DNA of 64,000 bases, taken from Ashinkailepas kermadecensis (Eukaryota; Arthropoda; Thecostraca; Neolepadidae). Location of the stretch: contig JAOTOM010003818.1 of assembly GCA_034440615.1 (NCBI GenBank), forward strand, positions 1 to 64,000, written 5' to 3'. The position numbers and the translations under genes are program-made. Within the stretch, counting starts at the first letter, position 1; each line of letters opens with the position of its first letter. The notes under the pieces were generated by a model. It had not been told where the DNA came from, did no database searches, and saw only the letters and a program-made list of their open reading frames with translations. This document shows positions 58,056-64,000 of this stretch, one piece after another.

Positions 58056-58112
58056 ACATGTGCGTGTGAGTGTGCGTGCGTGTGCGTGTGTGTGCAAGTT
58101 CGTGTGTGTGTC
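58056..58112 (+). repeat. GTGTGC microsatellite
   Basis: Imperfect (GT/GC)n tract. Confidence 0.85.
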
Positions 58113-58439
58113 GGTGAAAATTGGAACAGCGTGGGCACACATCCAGTCGGGTTATCCGTGGCCTCGGCTGTTGTATTTGCATGCACACATTGCCGTTCAG
58201 CGATAACAACCAAGGCTCAGGGATACGAACGCCATAAAACCCGTGTTCTGTGTCGCTCCACAAAGCACACACAGATGTCAGCCAGTGGTTTGGTGGTTCA
58301 CCAAGCTGTCACTCTCTCATGCGGGAAAATGTCCGCCGCGGCCGACCCGGTGACGTCACAGCCGGGGAGTGACCACTAACCGGATGGTGGCCACAGGCTT
58401 TCGCTTAGTCGGCACTAGTCGACCTTATCGCTCACTGCT

Positions 58440-58500
58440 AATGTGTGTGTGGGGGGGGGGGGGGCGGCGGAACGGGGGGAAGGGCAGGGGAGCAGGGGCG
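58440..58500 (+). repeat. G-rich tract
   Basis: GTGTGTGTGG followed by a G run of about 13 and further G-rich sequence. It could form G-quadruplex structure (inference). Confidence 0.7.
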
Positions 58501-58524
58501 GTGTTGATGGGTGGGCAGCAGGTC

Positions 58525-58766
58525 AGGCAGGTCAGCAGACCGGGCAGCAGGTCACCGGCTGTAGTCAGCTATAGGCGGTAGGTCACCGGCTGTAGTCAGC
58601 TGACGGGCAGGTCACCGGCTGTAGTCAGCTGACCGGGCAGCAGGTCACCGGCTGTAGTCAGCTGACCGGGCAGCAGGTCACCGGCTGTAGTCAGCTGACC
58701 GGGCAGCAGGTCACCGGCTGTAGTCAGCTGACCGGGCAGCAGGTCACCGGCTGTAGTCAGCTGATC
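58525..58766 (+). repeat. 33-bp minisatellite, ~7 copies
   Basis: CAGGTCACCGGCTGTAGTCA then GCTGACCGGGCAG. The last five copies are identical. Each unit contains the palindrome GTCAGCTGAC. A minus frame gives the 11-residue repeat QLTTAGDLLPG. Confidence 0.95.
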
Positions 58767-59101
58767 AGTGTGAATCTCGTTGCAAGTGATGCCAGCCACT
58801 CGACCAATTTAAGCCGGTGTGAGCATTCTCCAGGAATGTATGTTTACGAGTAGAAAAGCAACACATGATGGCTGGCAAGGAGAGAGGGAAGCTGTTCGAA
58901 AGTATCCTCTTTTATCCGCCATGTCCCAAGACCAGTGATACATTGGCTAACGCTGGGTGAAGATGAAGGTTGGCTCCCTCTGCTGTCCTGAGGAGTTTTG
59001 CACTGCTGTCTGCCGATATTGTCATGACATAGTGTCACATTGTTTCCCCAGTCTCGTTGGATGAACGCGGCATTCGCAATGCATTCGGTGTGTCAGACGA
59101 C
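58767..59101. other. No recognisable feature
   Basis: Nothing supported. Confidence 0.5.
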
Positions 59102-59391
59102 ATGACACCCAGGGACGCGGCCAGGATTTTCTCGATGGGACCCGATCCCACCTCCTCCCCCTGAAGGGAAAAAATCATATTGCATTGAGACTGCATTTGG
59201 CGCGCGAAGTGCGCTGAAAATTTCTGGTCTGACGTGGTGCAAATCTCACTTATTTGATTTCATCTTGTGTTATTTTTGTTTAGGCTGGCGGTCCCCCGCG
59301 ACCACTCCTGACTGCGCCTCTGATACTTTTGTTTAGGCTGGCAAGAGCACACCACTGCAAGCCACACGCTGACTGCGCCTCTGATGACACT
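59102..59391 (+). mobile_element. 274-bp hAT-like MITE
   Basis: Element 59110-59383 flanked by ATGACACC (59102-59109) and ATGACACT (59384-59391), 7 of 8 matching. The left end CAGGGACGCGGCCAG and the reverse-complemented right end CAGAGGCGCAGTCAG differ only by four transitions. TTTTGTTTAGGCTGGC is duplicated internally near the right end (about 59274 and 59327), and CTGACTGCGCCTCTG occurs twice. Confidence 0.65.
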
Positions 59392-59444
59392 CCGATTTGC
59401 ATGCACACAAAGATTCCGCAAACAATGCAAAGCTACAAGCCACC

Positions 59445-59800
59445 GTGCTTGAGTGGTCACCAGTGACCTGACGTTCAGGCAGAGGGACGTCTGACGACAT
59501 GAGAGCCGCCTTGTGGCTCTACCGTGCGTGAATGGTCACCAGTGACCTGGCGTTCAGGCAGAGGGACGTCTGACGACATGAGAGCCGCCTTGTGGCTCTA
59601 CCGTGCGTGAATTGTCACCAGTGACCTAGTGTTCAGGCAGAGGGACGTCTGACGACATGAGAGCCACCTTGTGGCTCTACCGTGCGTGAATGGTCACCAG
59701 TGACCTGGCGTTCAGGCAGAGGGACGTCTGACGACATGAGAGCCGCCTTGTGAATGGTCACCAGTGACCTGGCGTTCAGGCAGAGGGACGTCTGACGACA
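59445..59800 (+). repeat. 79-bp minisatellite, ~4.7 copies
   Basis: GAATGGTCACCAGTGACCTG then GCGTTCAGGCAGAGGGACGT and CTGACGACATGAGAGCCGCC. The fourth unit is shortened. GGTCACCAGTGACC is a palindrome-like arm in each unit. Confidence 0.95.
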
Positions 59801-60044
59801 TAGCAGACTATGCACAGATCGAACAAGCTCGTCTACTTCTCACAAAGACGGAACTTCCAATGTCTCAAGCCGATATCGAGGTTTGTATTGCCGTGGGTAG
59901 CCCCAATTTTACTTTGGAACCACGCTAGAAGTCTAAGCTTCAACAATATTTGTATTCTTGCTTGTTGCGTATAGTGGGGTAGCTATGTCTTTTATCTAGA
60001 TATAAATCAACACTTGCAGTTGCTCTGTGTGCCGTGTGACTCTT

Positions 60045-60410
60045 CTGAACGTGAGACCTTCCTGAACGTGTGACCATTTTGAGTATGTGACCCTTCTCAA
60101 CGTGTGACCATTCTGAGCATGTAACCCTTCTGTTCGTGTGATCCTTCTGTTCGTGTGATCCTTCTGAGCGTGTGATCCTTCCGAATGTGTGACCATTCTG
60201 AACGCGTGATCCTTCTGGGGGGCGTGTGACCCTTCTGAGCGTATGATCCTTCCGAATGTGTGACCATTCTGAACGCGTGATCCTTCTGGGGGGCGTGTGA
60301 CCCTTCTGAGCGTATGATCCTTCTAAGCGTGTGACCATTCTGAACGCGTGACCCTTCGGGGCTTATGACTCTTCTGAGCGTGCAACTCTTCTGAACATGT
60401 GACATATTTA
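60045..60410 (+). repeat. 17-bp minisatellite, ~21 copies
   Basis: CCTTCTGAGCGTGTGAT with variants (CATTCTGAACGCGTGAC). A ~71-bp block containing CTTCTGGGGGGCGTGTGACC is itself duplicated (about 60160-60300). Confidence 0.93.
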
Positions 60411-60539
60411 TCCTACCTCGCGTGTGAACAGATGGTCAACTTCTTCACCTCTGAAGCCAAGGCACTTTTTTTACTCAGTTACTTCCACACAGCAAGTGTA
60501 GGGTCAGGCTCCCGGAAATTCGGGCATGTTGCCTGCATT

Positions 60540-60960
60540 CCACTGTTACTGCACCCGTGTCCGTGAGTGCTTTCTCGCGATCGCCTGGACGGCTGCAGCG
60601 AGCCGGCTGCCCTCGAGGGGAGTGTGCTGCCGCAGTCTGCGCAGAAGCAGCACCCGCCCCCTCTCCATCCGTCACACCCGCCGACCGCGAGTTAGTTAGT
60701 TATTTGGGCTTTAGGGCGCTTCGACCAGAATTGATCATTCGCGTCGACCGCGCCGCCGCCGCGAGCTTGCTAACGGATATCAGGGTGCCCGGGCCGGCGG
60801 AGTGCACACGTCTGCTGCGTGTCAGCGGCGGTCGTCGTCTGCCTGATGCTGGCCACTGGACCAAAACGGACACGATAACGTGACGGCGAGCACGGCCGGG
60901 CTGATCACGCGGTGTCGCCCGGCGCGGAGGAACGCCGCCGTCCTCGTCCGTCATGCACTG
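60540..60960. other. GC-rich block containing a retroposon tail
   Basis: CpG-rich. Contains the (AGTT)n-tailed insertion at 60690. No supported gene. Confidence 0.4.
60682..60752 (-). mobile_element. Retroposon 3' end with (AACT)n tail, copy 2
   Basis: Insert 60690-60744 on minus, matching the 45571 copy. Flanked by CGACCGCG on both sides (60682-60689 and 60745-60752), an apparent 8-bp TSD. Confidence 0.7.
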
Positions 60961-61059
60961 CAGACTGACTGAGAGGGCCGCTGGTGCTGACATCTATCGG
61001 AGCATGTCGTCAACATTGGCGTCTGGTCTGGCTCATTTGCACAGAATGCTGGTCCGCTG

Positions 61060-61315
61060 CGCCGACCGGACACCGTGCCTCGGTGCCTCTGTGGCAGGAG
61101 CCGGACCCGTACACGGGTGGCCAGACACCGTGCCTCGGTGTCTACAAGGCAGGAGCCGGACCCGTACACGGATGGCCGGACATCGTGTCTCGGCGCCTCT
61201 GTGGCAGGAGCCGGACCCGTACACGGATGGCCGGACACCGTGTCTCGGCGCCTCTGTGGCAGGAGCCGGACCCGTACACGGATGGCCAGACACGGTGCAC
61301 GCCTCGGCGGCGGGC
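61060..61315 (+). repeat. 55-bp minisatellite, ~4-5 copies
   Basis: GGCAGGAGCCGGACCCGTAC then ACGGATGGCCGGACACCGTG and TCTCGGCGCCTCTGT. Confidence 0.93.
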
Positions 61316-62625
61316 ACCGGACACACACGCGGATGTCGAGTTCACACGGTCGGCTCCGCCGCCCCGGTGTGACGTCACTGCCCAGTCAGGGCCGCGTTGT
61401 TAAGTGCGGTGTGCGGGAAATGTGGTTCGGTGCGCCTCTGTGACCGACCGGATTACTCGACAGCATGTAAATTGTTCAGAAATTTGCGTTGCCGAGAACA
61501 GCCGACTGCTGTCTGCATACGACTTTTCCACACGGGTGTAATCGATGCAAAATTCATCGATAGGTAGGTAGCGGCGAATGTAATGATCAACGGCATACCG
61601 AAATGTCTGCGCGGGGGGTGACGACAACTTGGCCATGGTTGAGTCGTTCTGCATCGGTGCAGAACTGAAATGTTGGCGCGATGCAAAGATTAAGCCAATA
61701 AACACAATTCCTCAGCCGGTAGGCTGGTCTTCCTTGCCGCTCGAGTGCTCGGGATCCGATCACCCAAGCTTCAATTTTACCGTTTTCCTTGCAGAATGAC
61801 CGCGAGATACTAATTTTTTTAAGCAAAGAATTTCGCGGAATGAAGTAGTGCCATTCCGTCCGATACCACAATTAAAGTTTTTTTCTCTCCAAGTTCATTG
61901 TGAAGTTTTGCATCAACTTTAATCTCCCACTAGAGCTTTCAAACCAGGACATTTTTCCTCTCAGGATAATATTTGTATGAGATTATCATATTTATAGTTC
62001 AGGACGGACTACTTCTTCCATCGCACATATTTCTAGTTCTGTTTTTCTATTGTGTTGAATTTATTCTATTTTCTATTCAATTGTGTTTTTAGGTTCTAGT
62101 TGTCTAGTCTGGTGCTCTTTCAAGCTAGGCCAGGTTATCCAATGTTCCTGCATCCGTGGGTTTTCAAAATTACGACTGATTTTGCTCGATTCATGCAAGG
62201 ATTTTGTTTTGCATTTCTGTCCCGCTCTGGTTAATGGCGAATTTCTACTTAGGACAAAGACAAAGACCAAGACCTGCATCAGGGCGATCCACGATGTACT
62301 AATGTAGAGGAATGGGTCACTTGTGACGATTGCCGTGAAAAGCTGGGGGCCCTGTCGCGACCGGGTGACCGAGGACATATTTGAGCTTATTAGTCAGCTG
62401 TTGTCATGTAGCTCCCACAGACGAGACACTACACTTCTTAGTCTGCTGTTGTCATGCAGATCCTATAGACGAGACACCATACTTCACATGTATTGGGGCT
62501 CATTCCCTCCGACCCCTGGGAGAGGGGGGAGCAGGCAGACCCTAGTCAGAAGTAGTTGGGAATACGCCAGCCAATGGCGGGCTTAGATCGAAGGTAGCGG
62601 TGTGTGTTGATTCTCAATACCGGCC
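61316..62625. other. No recognisable gene
   Basis: A short GACGAGACACTA..CTTCT/AGTCTGCTGTTGTCATG duplication at 62391-62480; otherwise nothing supported. Confidence 0.5.
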
Positions 62626-62629
62626 GAGC

Positions 62630-63000
62630 GGCAGACGCCATCGTACCGGCCGAGGTCGGCTAAGTAGGTCCAGGTCACAGTTCGTCAGACGCCACCACAC
62701 TGGCCGGGGTAGGCTAGGTTAGGGAGGGAGGTCCAGGCCACAGTTCGTCAGACGCTGCCACACTGGCCGGGGTAGGCTAGGTTAGGTAGACAGGTCCAGG
62801 CCGCAGTTCACCAGACGCCACAACACTGACCGGTGTAAGACAAACTAGGCTAAGTAGGCAGGTTCAGGCCACAGTTCGTCAGACGCCACCACACTGGGCG
62901 GGGTAGGTTATGGTAGGTAAGCAGGTCCAGGCCGCAGTTTATCAGACGCCATGACACTGGCCGGGGTAGGTTAGGTTAGATAGGCAGGTTCAGGGTCGCA
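62630..63000 (+). repeat. ~62-bp minisatellite, ~6 copies
   Basis: GCCACAGTTCGTCAGACGCC then ACCACACTGGCCGGGGTAGG and CTAGGTTAGGTAGGCAGGTC. Copies vary in length. Includes TTAGG words that are part of the unit and are not telomeric. Confidence 0.93.
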
Positions 63001-63195
63001 TTTCGTCTTGTCATTTTCCAGGCTGGCCTTCTGGGGCTGCTCAGAGCGCTCAATGGGCCTGACATCGGTACTCGGTGTAACTCCACCTGCTGGGTGACGT
63101 CACTGCCCAGACATGCATGGGAATCACGCTACGTCACCGGAAACACGGCGCCGGCCAGTCACGGTGTCCCCTCCCCCTACGTGGTCTATGTTTGT
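63001..63195. other. No recognisable feature
   Basis: Short spacer before the terminal array. Confidence 0.5.
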
Positions 63196-63199
63196 GTGT

Positions 63200-64000
63200 G
63201 GTTCCTCAATGGGCTGCTCTAGTGTTTGGCGCCTGCATTGGGCTGAGCTGGTGTTTGGTTCCTAACGCCTCTCATGAGTTGCACTGGTGTCTGGTTCCTC
63301 ACGTGGGCTGCGCTGCTGCCTGGCCCCCACGTAGGCTGCGCTGCTGCCTGGTTCCTCACATAGGCTCCGCTGGTGTCTGGTTCCTTAAGTGGGTTTCGCT
63401 AGTGTCTGGTTCCTCACGTGGGCTGCGCTGCTGCCTGGCCCCCACGTAGGCTGCGCTGCTGCCTGGTTCCTCACATAGGCTCCGCTGGTGTCTGATTCCT
63501 TAAGTGGGTTTCGCTAGTGTCTGGTTCCTCACGTGGGCTGCGCTGCTGCCTGGCCCCCACGTAGGCTGCGCTGCTGCCTGGTTCCTCACATAGGCTCCGC
63601 TGGTGTCTGGTTCCTTACGTGGGTTGCGCTGGTGCTTGGTTCCTCACTTGGGTTTCGCTAGTGTCTGGTTCCTCACGTGGGCTGCGCTGCTGCCTGGTTC
63701 CTCACTTGGGTTTCGCGAGTGTCTGGTTCCTCACGTGGGTTGCGCTGCTGCCTGGTTCCTTACGTGGGTTGCGCTGGTGCTTGGTTCCTCACTTGGGTTT
63801 CGCTAGTGTCTGGTTCCTCACGTGGGCTGCGCTGCTGCCTGGTTCCTTACGTCGGCTGCGCTGCTGCCTGGTTCCTTACGTGGGTTGCGCTGCTGCCTGG
63901 TTCCTCACGTGGGTTGCGCTGCTGCCTGGTTCCTTACGTGGGTTGCGCTGGTGCTTGGTTCCTCACTTGGATTTCGCTAGTGTCTGGTTCCTTACGTCGG
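63200..64000 (+). repeat. 29-bp minisatellite with higher-order units, runs off the window
   Basis: Unit GGGCTGCGCTGCTGCCTGGT then TCCTCACGT, about 27 copies. Between about 63310 and 63620 a four-unit (about 116-bp) block with CCTGGCCCCCACGTAGGCTG is repeated nearly exactly. The array continues beyond 64000. Confidence 0.95.

Overview
The window looks like a gene-poor, repeat-dense stretch of an invertebrate animal nuclear genome. The evidence is eukaryotic throughout: tRNA-derived SINEs with box A/B promoters, decayed non-LTR retrotransposons with APE-type endonuclease, reverse transcriptase and RNase H, hAT-like DNA elements with 8-bp target-site duplications (TSDs), and many minisatellites. 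An arthropod is a reasonable guess (I/Jockey-group LINEs, interstitial TTAGG-like repeats), but this is not proven. I found no conserved host protein-coding gene, rRNA or canonical tRNA gene. The long open frames lie in tandem repeats or GC-rich blocks and are best explained by base composition.

Layout. 0-6.7 kb: one SINE with a perfect 15-bp TSD, a GGCC-rich degenerate repeat, and GC-rich blocks. 6.7-13.8 kb: apparently one 7.1-kb hAT-like non-autonomous element (8-bp TSD GCCAGATA) made mostly of diverged short-period repeats. It holds a large inverted repeat (arms of about 780 bp) and a second, younger 884-bp hAT-like element (TSD CTGGCAAC) nested inside it. 13.8-22.2 kb: SINEs, two small hAT-like MITEs, a LINE RNase H remnant, and 51-bp and 32-bp arrays. 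22.3-25.3 kb: a minus-strand LINE with ORF1 zinc knuckles and ORF2 endonuclease, preceded by a duplicated 5' region carrying a perfect 15-bp hairpin. 25.5-31.8 kb: a GC-rich block between two copies of an interspersed repeat. 31.8-41 kb: large minisatellites of 64, 36, 17, 30, 13 and 31 bp, the 30-bp one interrupted by a SINE, plus a perfect 19-bp hairpin. 41-51.6 kb: arrays of 42, 33, 29, 44 and 46 bp and three more SINE copies. 51.6-55.4 kb: a plus-strand LINE with RT and a split RNase H. 55.7-64 kb: arrays of 50, 33, 79, 17, 55, about 62 and 29 bp, another hAT-like MITE and a short LINE/SINE-tail insertion. The last array runs off the window end.

Nothing here forms an operon-like set of cooperating genes. 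The relations are between mobile elements: SINEs carry Pol III promoters and presumably depend on LINE machinery, the hAT-like elements lack any visible transposase and would depend on one in trans, and insertions nest in older repeats, which gives a relative age order.
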